NCBI RefSeq assembly: GCF_938028825.1 | Contig: NZ_CALIZP010000018.1 | Coordinates: forward strand, 1 to 64,000 | DNA: 64,000 nucleotides | Reading direction: 5' to 3' | Origin: an uncultured Cardiobacterium sp. | Lineage (GTDB): Bacteria > Pseudomonadota > Gammaproteobacteria > Cardiobacteriales > Cardiobacteriaceae | In this document: positions 1 through 8,805 of the stretch, piece after piece | How positions within the stretch are numbered: position 1 is the first letter of the stretch | How the letters are laid out: every line of letters begins with the position of its first letter | Made by a program: the position numbers and the translations under genes | The notes under the pieces: model-generated | The model's input: the letters and a program-made list of their open reading frames with translations, nothing else | The model's database searches: none | Told to the model about the DNA's origin: nothing

Positions 1-150
1 ATGGCGATGCGTGAGGAAACCCTGATGATGCCCGCCGACTATGGGCAATGGCTGGTGAAGGCTTCGACCTACCCATTCCGAGCCGAAACCTTATTTGTGC
101 AGCAACCTGCTGCACAAATTGCAGAAATTGTCCAACAGGTTGTTGGATGA
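1..150 (+). CDS. C-terminal end of an unidentified gene upstream of rhuM (possible methyltransferase subunit)
   Basis: An open frame runs from base 1 to a TGA at 148-150 and gives 49 residues. It begins with ATG at base 1, but since the window starts there it is more likely the tail of a longer gene. I do not recognise the peptide. Because RhuM and a type III Res-like helicase-nuclease follow directly, the missing gene could be the Mod methyltransferase of the same locus; this is an inference from position only. The last 20 codons are almost entirely made of two perfect palindromes (93-119 and 131-147), which translate into a Gln/Val/Ala-rich tail. Spacing to rhuM is 19 bases. Confidence 0.4.
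   Translation: MAMREETLMMPADYGQWLVKASTYPFRAETLFVQQPAAQIAEIVQQVVG
93..119. repeat. perfect inverted repeat inside coding sequence
   Basis: Twelve-base arms (93-104 and 108-119, core TTTGTGCAGCA / TGCTGCACAAA) around a 3-base loop. It lies within the reading frame ending at 150 and would form a strong hairpin in the mRNA just before rhuM. Confidence 0.8.
131..147. repeat. perfect inverted repeat at the end of a reading frame
   Basis: Seven-base arms TCCAACA and TGTTGGA around a 3-base loop, ending one base before the TGA stop. Together with the palindrome at 93-119 it makes a double hairpin between the upstream gene and rhuM. Confidence 0.75.
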
Positions 151-169
151 TTGATGACGAGGGAAAACA

Positions 170-1198
170 ATGACTAAAAAGCATGAAATATCCATTACCC
201 GTTCGTCGGCAGCGGAGTATCTGACCTTTGTGGCGGCAAACCGCGAAAACGGCGTGCAGGCGGTGTATGCCGATGAAAATGTTTGGTTGACGCAGAAAAT
301 GATGGCTGCGCTGTATGATATTGATGTACGAACGATCAATTATCATCTAAAAAAAATATTTTTAGACAGTGAGTTAGAAGAAAATTCAGTTATCCGAAAT
401 TTTCGGATAACTGCCGATGACGGCAAAAACTACAACACCAAACATTACAATCTCTCCGCCATTATTGCCGTGGGTTACAAGGTCAATTCTGAGCGGGCGG
501 TGCAGTTTCGCAAATGGGCGACTGGAATTGTCGAAAGTTTCACCATCAAAGCCTATGTGATGGACGATGAGCGTTTGAAAAACGGCGGTTCTGTTTTTAC
601 GGAAGATTATTTTGAAGAGCAACTGCAACGGATTCGCGAAATCCGTTTATCTGAACGCAAGTTCTATCAAAAGATTACTGATATTTATGCGACGGCTATC
701 GATTATGACGTTACCGCCAAGGCAACCAAACGCTTTTTTGCGACGGTGCAAAATAAGCTGCATTGGGCGATTCACGGGCAAACTGCCGCCGAAGTGGTTT
801 ACCACCGCGCCGACGCCGATAAGCCGCATATGGGCTTGCAAACTTGGAAAGATGCGCCGCATGGGAAAATTCAGAAATTTGATGTATCTGTTGCCAAAAA
901 TTATTTAAACGAAGATGAAATGGCTCAACTTTCCCGTTTGGTAAATGCTTATTTGGAAATTGCCGAAGATATGGCAAAACGCCATATCCCGATGACAATG
1001 CAGGATTGGGAAACCCGTCTGAACCGTTTTATCGATGCTACCGACCGTGAAGTGTTGCAAGATGCGGGCAAGGTTACGGCAGAAATCGCTAAAGCACACG
1101 CCGAAAGCGAATTTGAAAAATACCGTATTGTGCAGGACAGATTGTTTGAAAGCGACTTTGACCGCTTGCTGAAACAAAGTAAACAAAGGGAAGAATAA
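170..1198 (+). CDS. rhuM: RhuM family protein
   Basis: 342 residues, the usual length of RhuM proteins. Start ATG 170 follows a GAGGGA ribosome site about 8 bases upstream. The N-terminal third carries the KilA-N/DNA-binding-like part typical of the family (TQKMMAALYDIDVRTINYHL), followed by the family hallmark HYNLSAIIAVGYKVNSERA near residue 100 and a helical C-terminal half. RhuM was named as a Salmonella virulence gene, but most homologues sit inside restriction-modification loci, as here. Its molecular role is not established. The stop overlaps the start of the res-like gene (TAATG), so the two are translationally coupled. The region 300-420 is visibly more AT-rich than the core genes, which fits horizontal transfer. 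Confidence 0.9.
   Translation: MTKKHEISITRSSAAEYLTFVAANRENGVQAVYADENVWLTQKMMAALYDIDVRTINYHLKKIFLDSELEENSVIRNFRITADDGKNYNTKHYNLSAIIAVGYKVNSERAVQFRKWATGIVESFTIKAYVMDDERLKNGGSVFTEDYFEEQLQRIREIRLSERKFYQKITDIYATAIDYDVTAKATKRFFATVQNKLHWAIHGQTAAEVVYHRADADKPHMGLQTWKDAPHGKIQKFDVSVAKNYLNEDEMAQLSRLVNAYLEIAEDMAKRHIPMTMQDWETRLNRFIDATDREVLQDAGKVTAEIAKAHAESEFEKYRIVQDRLFESDFDRLLKQSKQREE
387..413. repeat. perfect 13-bp-arm palindrome inside rhuM
   Basis: Arms 387-399 and 401-413 (core GTTATCCGAAA) are perfectly complementary around one central base. The palindrome encodes VIRNFRIT of RhuM, so amino-acid and hairpin constraints coexist. Confidence 0.8.
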
Positions 1199-3855
1199 TG
1201 AGCATCAGAACTCAAAACTACATCAACGGGCGTTTGTCTTTGCGTGCACCGCAAGCGGAAAGTTTGGCGAAGCTGAAACAGGCATTGGATGCCGCGCCGG
1301 AAATGCTGAAGAAAAAGCGGGATGTCGCGGCGGTGCTGGCAAAACTCAAAGCCGAGTTTCCGGATTTGCGCGATTTCGAGCGGGAATTTCCGTCCCTGTG
1401 TTTTGCCCTGGCGACCGGCGTCGGCAAAACCCGCTTGATGGGCGCTTTCATCGCTTATCTGCATTTGGCGCATGGCATCAGCAATTTCTTTGTCCTTGCG
1501 CCGAATCTCACTATCTATAATAAATTAATTGCCGATTTCACCCCGAATACACCGAAATATGTATTCAAGGGCATCAGTAAATTTTCTCTGAATAGGCCTA
1601 TCGTCATTACTGGTGATACTTACGAGAATGAAGGTGCAGCATTAACAGACAGTTTGCCACAAGGATTTTTGCATGACATTCGCATCAATGTTTTTAATAT
1701 ATCCAAAATTAACAGTGAAGTACGCGGCGGCAAGGAACCGCGCATCAAGCGGATGCGTGAAGTCCTGGGCGACAGTTATTTTAACTATCTCGCCAATCTG
1801 CCCGATTTGGTGCTGCTGATGGACGAATCGCACCGCTACCGCGCCCAGGCGGGCATGCGCGCCATTAATGAATTAAACCCGCTTTTTGGTCTGGAACTCA
1901 CCGCCACACCCTTCACCGAATCCCATAAAGGGCCGGTTCCTTTCCAGAACGTGGTAATGAATTACCCGCTGGCGCAGGCCATGCACGACGGCTTTGTAAA
2001 AATGCCCGCCGCTGTCACCCAGCGCGATTTCAATACCGATAATTACACGTCGGCAGAAATCGAGAAAATCAAACTGGAAGACGGCGTCCGCCTGCATGAA
2101 AACACCAAAGCGGAATTGCAAACCTATGCCCATGCAAACGGCGTTGCCGTCATTAAACCCTTTATGCTGGTGATAGCCCTCGATACGACCCACGCCGCGC
2201 AATTATTGGCCTTGCTGGAATCGGGAGATTTCTATGGCGGGCGCTATCAAGGCAAAGTCATTCAAGTGGATTCCAGCAAATCGGGCAAAGAAGAAGAGGA
2301 AATGATTGCGCGGCTGCTTGCCGTGGAAAGCGTGGATGAACCGACGGAAATCGTCATTCACGTCAATAAGCTCAAAGAAGGCTGGGACGTTACCAATCTC
2401 TACACCATCGTGCCATTGCGCGCCGCCAATGCCCGCACCCTGATAGAGCAATCCATCGGGCGCGGCCTGCGCCTGCCTTATGGCAAACGCACCGGCGTGG
2501 AAGCGGTGGATTTGCTGAGTATCGTCGCGCATGACCGCTTTCAGGAAATTATTGACGAGGCCAACCGGGGCGATTCCGTCTTGCAACTGAAACAGGTCAT
2601 CCTCGATGCCCCCAGCGCCAATGAGCATAAAGCCAGCGTACAAATCACCAGCAATGCCGAAACCCTGCTCACCGGGAACGATGGGGCAATGACGGGTGAT
2701 GCGTTACCGGTTGCCCGCGCCGTAATGGAAGCCATAGGCCAATATGAATACAGGCCGCAAGAAGTGCCGACATCCCAAGCTTTGCTCAAGCCCGAAATTC
2801 AGGCGCAAATCACCGCGAATGTGCAGCAAAGCCTGCAAGCCGCGCAGGGCGAATTATTACCCGCTGACCCTCCGGATATTGCCGCCTTCGTCGCGCAGGC
2901 GACGCAAATCCTGGTCGATAACACCATCGACATCCCGCGCATTACCGTGCAGCCCGGCGGTGAAGTCAGCAGCGGCTTTTATCCCTTCACCCTCGATACC
3001 AGCGGCCTGCATCTGCAACCGGGCGAGCGGGAAATCCTGATTCAGAATCTGCATACCAACGCACAAAGCAGCCTCTCTGCCGGATTGGGGATAAAAGAGA
3101 AGCGCCCCGAAGACTATATCGTCCATGCCCTGATGGATTTTGACGATATCGATTATTTCAGCCAGTCCGAACTGCTTTATGACCTGGCCGGACAAATGGT
3201 GGCGCATTTGCACAGCTATCTCTCCGCAGACGAGGCGCTGGACGTGCTCGATAAAAACCGCCGCCTGATTGCCAAACATATCCACGCACAAATGATGGCG
3301 CATTTCTGGGAAAAGGCGACGGCTTATGAAGTGAAAGTCAGCCGGGGATTTAGCGCCTTGAAACCCTGCCATTACACCGTGAATGCCGGTGAGCCCGTCC
3401 ATCCTGTACGGGAAACGCCGAAAGACGTGAACCGCATCCGGCAAATGCTATTCGGCGATTTCCAAAAATGCCTGTACCCCCGGCAGAAATTCGATTCCGA
3501 TACCGAACGCCGCTTCGCCGTCATTTTGGAACGCGACGCCGAAAAATGGTTCAAACCCGCCAAAGGACAATTCCAGATCTATTACCAGCTCGGCACGGAA
3601 AACCGCGAATACATCCCCGATTTCGTCGTGGAAACCGCTGACGCCGTCTGGCTTGCAGAAATCAAAGCGCGCGCGGATATGGAAACGCCGGAAGTGCGGG
3701 CGAAAAGCGCCGCTGCCGTCGAATGGTGCAAACACGCCGCTGCATACGCCCGGACACACGGCGGCAAACCGTGGCGCTATCTCCTGATTGCGCATGATGA
3801 AGTCAATGAAGCGAAAAAACTGGCGGATTTTGCGCGCTTTGCGGTGGATGCTTGA
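1198..3855 (+). CDS. type III-like restriction enzyme subunit (DEAD/DEAH helicase plus nuclease)
   Basis: 885 residues. Superfamily 2 helicase motifs are clear: motif I ATGVGKT at 72-78, motif II DESH at 209-212, motif III TATPF at 235-239, and motif VI EQSIGRGLRLPYGK near 415. Close to the C-terminus, around 804-822, YIPDFVV...WLAEIKA has the D...ExK layout of a PD-(D/E)xK nuclease. This domain order is that of Res subunits of type III restriction systems and their relatives, which translocate on or scan DNA using ATP and cut after meeting a partner complex. DNA recognition would come from a Mod methyltransferase, which would lie upstream of this window. Start is set by the TAATG overlap with rhuM. 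No frameshift is visible, so the nuclease could be active. Confidence 0.88.
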   Translation: MSIRTQNYINGRLSLRAPQAESLAKLKQALDAAPEMLKKKRDVAAVLAKLKAEFPDLRDFEREFPSLCFALATGVGKTRLMGAFIAYLHLAHGISNFFVLAPNLTIYNKLIADFTPNTPKYVFKGISKFSLNRPIVITGDTYENEGAALTDSLPQGFLHDIRINVFNISKINSEVRGGKEPRIKRMREVLGDSYFNYLANLPDLVLLMDESHRYRAQAGMRAINELNPLFGLELTATPFTESHKGPVPFQNVVMNYPLAQAMHDGFVKMPAAVTQRDFNTDNYTSAEIEKIKLEDGVRLHENTKAELQTYAHANGVAVIKPFMLVIALDTTHAAQLLALLESGDFYGGRYQGKVIQVDSSKSGKEEEEMIARLLAVESVDEPTEIVIHVNKLKEGWDVTNLYTIVPLRAANARTLIEQSIGRGLRLPYGKRTGVEAVDLLSIVAHDRFQEIIDEANRGDSVLQLKQVILDAPSANEHKASVQITSNAETLLTGNDGAMTGDALPVARAVMEAIGQYEYRPQEVPTSQALLKPEIQAQITANVQQSLQAAQGELLPADPPDIAAFVAQATQILVDNTIDIPRITVQPGGEVSSGFYPFTLDTSGLHLQPGEREILIQNLHTNAQSSLSAGLGIKEKRPEDYIVHALMDFDDIDYFSQSELLYDLAGQMVAHLHSYLSADEALDVLDKNRRLIAKHIHAQMMAHFWEKATAYEVKVSRGFSALKPCHYTVNAGEPVHPVRETPKDVNRIRQMLFGDFQKCLYPRQKFDSDTERRFAVILERDAEKWFKPAKGQFQIYYQLGTENREYIPDFVVETADAVWLAEIKARADMETPEVRAKSAAAVEWCKHAAAYARTHGGKPWRYLLIAHDEVNEAKKLADFARFAVDA

Positions 3856-3908
3856 ACAGGTGCCAAGCAGCGTAAATACTGGATTTTGTCGCTGCGTCTT
3901 TCGTTTTT

Positions 3909-3930
3909 GAGACGTTGCCGGCAACGTCTC
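3909..3930. repeat. 22-bp perfect palindrome (REP-like)
   Basis: GAGACGTTGCC followed by its exact reverse complement, in the gap between the res-like gene and lepA. A near copy lies at 18949-18970. The rest of the 261-base gap holds the lepA promoter region and nothing else I recognise. Confidence 0.7.
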
Positions 3931-4075
3931 TACATTTTTCTCTCTGCCGTAGCATTATCGTGCTGTCCAAAATGCCGTCAAGCGGGATAAATGCCGGGCT
4001 CAACGCGGGCATAAGCGTAGCGTGCAAAGCCTCTGTACCCTGTCCGGTGAAGGTTCCGCGCCGTAAAAAGCGCTA

Positions 4076-4081
4076 TATAAT
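4076..4081 (+). promoter_or_regulatory. -10 box of the lepA operon promoter
   Basis: A consensus TATAAT 35 bases before the lepA ATG. No good -35 hexamer is visible at 16-18 bases upstream, so recognition may rest on an extended or strong -10. Confidence 0.5.
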
Positions 4082-4116
4082 GCCGCCCCTTCCCATTTAC
4101 CCGGACAACTACGCCC

Positions 4117-5922
4117 ATGCTTGAGCGCATCCGCAATTTTTCCATCATCGCCCATATCGATCACGGCAAATCCACGCTTTCCGACCGTTTCATCCAGATG
4201 TGCGGCGGCTTGTCCGAGCGTGAAATGGAAGCGCAAGTCCTTGATTCCATGGATTTGGAACGGGAACGCGGCATCACTATCAAGGCGCAAAGCGTCTCGC
4301 TCAATTACACCTCGAAGAAGGACGGGCAGACCTATCAGTTCAATTTCATCGACACCCCCGGCCACGTGGATTTTTCTTATGAAGTTTCGCGCTCGCTTTA
4401 TGCCTGCGAGGGCGCGCTGTTGGTGGTGGATGCGGCGCAGGGCGTGGAGGCGCAGTCGGTCGCCAACTGTTACACCGCCATCGAGCAGAATCTGGAAGTG
4501 CTGCCCGTCCTCAATAAAATCGATCTGCCCAGCGCCGAGCCGGAGCGCGTCATGGAGGAAATTGAGGAAATCATCGGTCTGGATACGGCGGAAACGCTGA
4601 AAGTCAGCGCGAAAACGGGCGAGGGCATCGAGGACCTTATGGAACAGATCATCGAGAAAATCCCCGCGCCGCAGGGCGACCCCGGTGCGCCGGTGAAGGC
4701 GCTCATCATTGATTCGTGGTTTGACAGTTATGTCGGCGTGGTGTCGCTGGTGCGCGTTTTTGACGGCACGCTGAAAGTGCGGCAGAAGATGCAGGTGATG
4801 AGCAGCGGCGACGAACACCTCATCACCAAGCTCGGCATTTTCACCCCGAAGGCGCAGGACCGCACGGAACTGCGCGCGGGTGAAGTCGGCTTCGTCATCG
4901 CCGGTATCAAGGACATCAACGGCGCGCCCGTCGGCGATACCCTGACCGATGCCGCCCGCCCCACCGCCGAACGTCTGCCCGGCTTCCAGAAGGTGCAGCC
5001 GCGCGTCTTCGCCGGGCTGTTTCCGGTCGAGTCGGATGATTACGAAGACCTGCGCGAGGCGCTGGCGAAACTGCGCCTGAACGACGCCTCGCTCTTCTAC
5101 GAACCGGAAACCTCGCAGGCGCTGGGCTTCGGCTTCCGCTGCGGTTTTCTGGGGATGCTGCACATGGAAATCGTGCAGGAACGCCTCGAACGCGAATACG
5201 ACCTCGACCTCATCACCACCGCGCCGACGGTCGTTTATGAAGTCGAAACCACCGCCGGAGAAACCATCCACATCGACAACCCCAGCAAACTGCCGCCGAC
5301 CAACCACATCGCCGAAATCCGCGAGCCGATTATCATCGCCAACATCCTCGTGCCGAAAGACTATCTCGGCGCGGTCATCGGTCTGTGCATCGAAAAACGC
5401 GGCGTGCAGAAGGACATGCAGTTCGCAGGGCAGCAGGTGCAACTGCACTTTGAAATGCCGATGAGCGAAGTGGTGCTTGATTTCTTCGACCGCCTCAAAT
5501 CCGTCTCGCGCGGCTTTGCTTCCTTTGACTACGAATTCCGCCGCTTCGAGCCCGCCAACCTCGTCCGCCTCGATGTGCTGATTAACGGCGACAAAGTCGA
5601 TTCCCTTTCCATCATCATCCACCGCGAACACGCGCAGACACGTGGCCGCGAGCTGGTGGAACGGATGCGCGACCTCATCCCCCGGCAAATGTTTGAAGTC
5701 GCCATCCAGGCGGCCATCGGCAACCAGATTATCGCCCGCTCGACCGTGAAAGCGCTGCGGAAAAACGTGCTCGCCAAATGTTACGGCGGCGACGTGACCC
5801 GCAAACGCAAACTGCTCGAAAAACAAAAAGCGGGCAAAAAACGGATGAAACAGGTCGGCAGCGTGGAAATCCCGCAAGAAGCCTTCCTCGCCGTCCTCAA
5901 AGTCGATACCAACAGCAACTAA
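4117..5922 (+). CDS. lepA: elongation factor 4 (ribosomal back-translocase)
   Basis: 601 residues, standard for EF-4. A translational GTPase that acts on the ribosome and is thought to help remobilise stalled or mistranslocated complexes. G1 is AHIDHGKST at 12-20, G3 DTPGHVDF starts at 79, and G4 NKID starts at 133. The effector region contains ERERGIT. The C-terminal domain specific to LepA follows residue 480 and ends in the Lys-rich region KRKLLEKQKAGKKRMK. It is the first gene of lepA-lepB-rnc-era, the arrangement known from many proteobacteria; lepB begins 15 bases after its stop. Confidence 0.97.
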   Translation: MLERIRNFSIIAHIDHGKSTLSDRFIQMCGGLSEREMEAQVLDSMDLERERGITIKAQSVSLNYTSKKDGQTYQFNFIDTPGHVDFSYEVSRSLYACEGALLVVDAAQGVEAQSVANCYTAIEQNLEVLPVLNKIDLPSAEPERVMEEIEEIIGLDTAETLKVSAKTGEGIEDLMEQIIEKIPAPQGDPGAPVKALIIDSWFDSYVGVVSLVRVFDGTLKVRQKMQVMSSGDEHLITKLGIFTPKAQDRTELRAGEVGFVIAGIKDINGAPVGDTLTDAARPTAERLPGFQKVQPRVFAGLFPVESDDYEDLREALAKLRLNDASLFYEPETSQALGFGFRCGFLGMLHMEIVQERLEREYDLDLITTAPTVVYEVETTAGETIHIDNPSKLPPTNHIAEIREPIIIANILVPKDYLGAVIGLCIEKRGVQKDMQFAGQQVQLHFEMPMSEVVLDFFDRLKSVSRGFASFDYEFRRFEPANLVRLDVLINGDKVDSLSIIIHREHAQTRGRELVERMRDLIPRQMFEVAIQAAIGNQIIARSTVKALRKNVLAKCYGGDVTRKRKLLEKQKAGKKRMKQVGSVEIPQEAFLAVLKVDTNSN

Positions 5923-5937
5923 ACAAGGAAACCCACA

Positions 5938-6960
5938 ATGAACTACATCCAGCAGATACTGGGCGCCTTCATGACCCACTTCGAGCTGATCCTCACCATC
6001 ACCGTTCTCGTCTGCTTCATCTTCTACCTCATCGACGGCCACAGCTACCGCAAAACGCGCAAACGCCTCTATCGCGCCTTCAAGCGGGATGACATCAGCC
6101 CCGAAGACCGCCTTGCCTATGCCAACCGCCTCGCCACCGTGCTGCAAAGCCGTCGCGGTGTGCCGCGCAAACACCAAAAAGCCTTCGACAGTGCGCAAAA
6201 CAAACTCACGAACGGCGAGCCGCTCAGCGGCGGCGAACTCTACTGGCTGAAACACCCCGTTTACCCGCAGGAAAAATTCATCGAATTCTTCGGCGGCATG
6301 TTCTGGGTACTCTTCGCCGTGTGGTTCATCCGCTCCTTCCTCTGGGAACCCTTCCGCATCCCCTCCGGCTCGATGGAGCCGAACCTCTACGACGGCGACT
6401 TCATCCTTACCAGCAAATACAGCTACGGCATCAAACTGCCCGTACTGCGCAGCACCATCATCCCGACCGGCAGCGTGCAGCGTGGCGACGTCATCGTCTT
6501 CCGCTACCCGCAAAACCCCTCGCTGCACTACATCAAACGCGTCATCGGCCTGCCCGGCGACCACATCCGCTACGACCACGACCGCGTCTGGATCAACGGC
6601 GAAGCACAGCCGCTCGAACCCGTCGGCGAAACCCGCGAAATCACCCGTGAATACGAAGGCGGCCTGAAAATCACCATCCCCGCCGTCACCTACAAAGAAA
6701 CCCTCGGCGGTCGCGACCACCTCGCCCAGCTCTACCCGCAAAACCCCAACACCCGCCCTGGCATGGTCGAAGGCAGCCTCACCGTGCCCGAAGGCCACTA
6801 CTTCGTCATGGGCGATAACCGCGACGACAGCGAAGACAGCCGCGCCTGGGGCTTCGTCCCCGAAGCCAACCTCGTCGGCAAAGCGACCATTATCTGGATG
6901 AACAGCAACTGCCTGCTTGGCAAGGGTGAGTGCAACCACATCGGCAAAACCATTCACTAA
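5938..6960 (+). CDS. lepB: signal peptidase I
   Basis: 340 residues. Inner-membrane serine protease that removes signal peptides from exported proteins. One membrane segment lies at about 16-34, a second before the catalytic region at about 120-138. The catalytic serine is S145 in PSGSM and the general base lysine is K200 in YIKRVIGLPGD. The box GDNRDDSEDSR near residue 300 is the family's conserved C-terminal motif. An AAGGAA ribosome site precedes the ATG. Placed directly after lepA, with rnc starting three bases after its stop. Confidence 0.96.
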   Translation: MNYIQQILGAFMTHFELILTITVLVCFIFYLIDGHSYRKTRKRLYRAFKRDDISPEDRLAYANRLATVLQSRRGVPRKHQKAFDSAQNKLTNGEPLSGGELYWLKHPVYPQEKFIEFFGGMFWVLFAVWFIRSFLWEPFRIPSGSMEPNLYDGDFILTSKYSYGIKLPVLRSTIIPTGSVQRGDVIVFRYPQNPSLHYIKRVIGLPGDHIRYDHDRVWINGEAQPLEPVGETREITREYEGGLKITIPAVTYKETLGGRDHLAQLYPQNPNTRPGMVEGSLTVPEGHYFVMGDNRDDSEDSRAWGFVPEANLVGKATIIWMNSNCLLGKGECNHIGKTIH

Positions 6961-6962
6961 CC

Positions 6963-7628
6963 ATGCATCCCATCGAAAAAGCGCTCGGCTACACCTTCCG
7001 TGACCCTGACCACCTCACCCGCGCCCTGACCCACCGCAGCCACAGCGCCAAACACAACGAACGCCTCGAATACCTCGGCGACGCCCTGCTGGAAACCATC
7101 AGCAGCATCTGGATCTACAACAACCGCCCCGCCGTCCCCGAAGGCGACCTCACCCGCTTGCGCGCCACCATCGTCAAAGAAGACAGCCTGGTCGGCGTCG
7201 CCCGCCGCCTCAACCTCGGCGAACACCTGCGCCTTGGCTCGGGCGAACTCAAAACCGGCGGCGCACGGCGCGCCTCCATCCTCGCTGACGCCGTCGAAGC
7301 GCTCATCGCCGCCGTGTACCTTGATAGCGACTACCCCACCTGCGAAAGCGTCACCCTCGCGCTGATCGCCCCGGAACTCGTCGCCCTGCCGCAGACCGCC
7401 ACCCCGCTCAAAGACCCCAAGACGCAACTGCAAGAATACCTGCAAGGCCGCGGCCTGCCGCTGCCGGACTACCAAATCATCAGCGAAAGCGGCCCCGAAC
7501 ATGCGCGTGAATTCCAAATTCGCGCCAGCAGCGGCGAATACATTGCCGAAGCCAGCGGCAGCAGCCGTAAAAAAGCCGAACAGCAGGCTGCCGCCGCACT
7601 GCTCGCCCAATACCAAAACCACAAATAA
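6963..7628 (+). CDS. rnc: ribonuclease III
   Basis: 221 residues (E. coli 226). Endonuclease for double-stranded RNA; processes rRNA precursors and many mRNAs. The RNase III signature ERLEYLGDALLE is at residues 33-44, and a double-stranded RNA-binding domain fills the last 70 residues (DPKTQLQEYLQGRG ... SSRKKAEQQAAAALL). I chose ATG 6963, which gives MHPIEKALGY, over an in-frame start inside lepB at 6930 because only the former matches family length. It sits two bases after the lepB stop, so translation is probably coupled. Confidence 0.95.
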   Translation: MHPIEKALGYTFRDPDHLTRALTHRSHSAKHNERLEYLGDALLETISSIWIYNNRPAVPEGDLTRLRATIVKEDSLVGVARRLNLGEHLRLGSGELKTGGARRASILADAVEALIAAVYLDSDYPTCESVTLALIAPELVALPQTATPLKDPKTQLQEYLQGRGLPLPDYQIISESGPEHAREFQIRASSGEYIAEASGSSRKKAEQQAAAALLAQYQNHK

Positions 7629-7633
7629 CCCCC

Positions 7634-8653
7634 ATGAACCACAAACACATCGCCATCCCCCTCCTGCTCGCCCTCGCTGCCAACCTGCCCACCTTTGCCA
7701 AACCGAACAGCGAACCCGCCACCCACCCCTACAACCACTACAACCTGCCCACCTTCACAGACCCGAACAGCGAACCCGCTTCCAACCCCTACATCGGCTA
7801 CAACCTGCGCACCTTGAGCAGCGCCGCCCCTGAACCCGACAGCATGGACGCCCCGCCCGCCCTGCTGCCGCAGCCCGCCAGCACATACGACGCCGCCACG
7901 GCTGCCAAAACCGACATCACCTACACCCCCTACCACCCCGCTAAAGACATCCCGGCCAACAACGGCCACCGCAAAATCCTTGGCGAAACCGCCGATGGCC
8001 GCCTGGTTATCCAGGACTACTACCAAAACAGCGACCGCCCACGCACCGCGCCATACATCCTCAACCGCTACGGCGACCCGCGAGCCACCATCATCATCAA
8101 CGCCGACAGCAAACTCGTCTGGTACAACCAGGACGGCAGCGTGTACGCCATCCAGCACTACCATGACGGCCAGCCTGCCGGATACCTGAGCTACTACCGC
8201 AAAGGCCGCCTCATCGCGCAAAAACCCCGCCCCGGCAGCGACAACGATTACTACGCCATCGGCGGCAACGCCACCGCAGGCACACGCTACTACTACGACG
8301 ACGGCCACATCCTCGCCCTTGAATACCAACATGGGCGCATTGGCAGCTGCTACACCGCCTTCTACTGCGAAGAAGGCGAAAGCCTCTACGCCCCGGACGG
8401 CACCCCGCTCCTCGCCTGGCAGAGTGACCAAAGCGGTGACATCATCTCCAGCCACAGCTGGAGCAGCCTCAACAACACCCCGGCCGGACAACAGGCCGCG
8501 CGCCGCCAGAGCATTGACGCCGCCCTCGCCCGCCGGAACGACATCAAACAACATCTGCTGCACAACAACGACCTCAATCGGCACAACCACGACAGAACCG
8601 CCACCGACCTGCCCGAGCCAGCCCGTTTAGATACACCTCGAGCGCTCAGGTGA
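7634..8653 (+). CDS. secreted protein with 20-residue N-terminal repeats and MORN-like body
   Basis: 339 residues, not assigned to a family with certainty. Residues 1-22 form a Sec signal peptide ending in a TFA-K cleavage site. Then come three 20-residue repeats built around YNLPTFxxPNSEPAxxPY, the third degenerate. The middle (about 145-270) has Tyr/Gly-rich units such as LVWYNQDGSVYAIQHYHDGQ and YYDDGHILALEYQHG that resemble the MORN-2 repeats of YwqK-type proteins. It would act in the periplasm or outside the cell. It interrupts the usual rnc-era junction and starts five bases after rnc, so it is probably cotranscribed with the core operon. The codon use looks like the neighbours, so this is not obviously a recent arrival. 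Function unknown. Confidence 0.75.
   Translation: MNHKHIAIPLLLALAANLPTFAKPNSEPATHPYNHYNLPTFTDPNSEPASNPYIGYNLRTLSSAAPEPDSMDAPPALLPQPASTYDAATAAKTDITYTPYHPAKDIPANNGHRKILGETADGRLVIQDYYQNSDRPRTAPYILNRYGDPRATIIINADSKLVWYNQDGSVYAIQHYHDGQPAGYLSYYRKGRLIAQKPRPGSDNDYYAIGGNATAGTRYYYDDGHILALEYQHGRIGSCYTAFYCEEGESLYAPDGTPLLAWQSDQSGDIISSHSWSSLNNTPAGQQAARRQSIDAALARRNDIKQHLLHNNDLNRHNHDRTATDLPEPARLDTPRALR
7681..7860. repeat. tandem 60-bp coding repeat, three units
   Basis: Units start at 7681, 7741 and 7801 with the shared opening CAACCTG(C)CCACCTT and a shared CCGAACAGCGAACCCGC block in the first two. The third unit has diverged after its first 15 bases. The period is a multiple of three, so unit gain or loss would keep the reading frame. 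Confidence 0.8.
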
Positions 8654-8670
8654 ATGTAAATGATGCCCTC

Positions 8671-8740
8671 CAAAGCCCCTCCCCCGTGGGGGAGGGACGG
8701 GGCTCCCCATGAAAAAAGCGTCTGCCTTTTCATGGGAACC
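8671..8740. repeat. REP-like double hairpin upstream of era
   Basis: Two inverted repeats: CCCTCCCCC / GGGGGAGGG at 8677-8696 and CCCATGAAAA / TTTTCATGGG at 8706-8736. It separates the secreted-protein gene from era and could attenuate or stabilise the mRNA. It belongs to a loose family of C-rich palindromes seen elsewhere in the window (16236, 59246, 62581). Confidence 0.65.
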
Positions 8741-8805
8741 CAGGAGAGCAGTAAACCAACCGCGAAGCGCCCCCCCATCCCCTAACCCCCCAACCAGGAA
8801 ACCCC

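Noticed and set aside
4000..6957. 985-codon open frame opposite lepA and lepB
   Set aside because: Shadow of two conserved genes; starts and ends at their borders by chance.
7681..7860. Regular 60-base repeats considered as a CRISPR array
   Set aside because: Units are contiguous with no unique spacers and translate as part of a signal-peptide protein.
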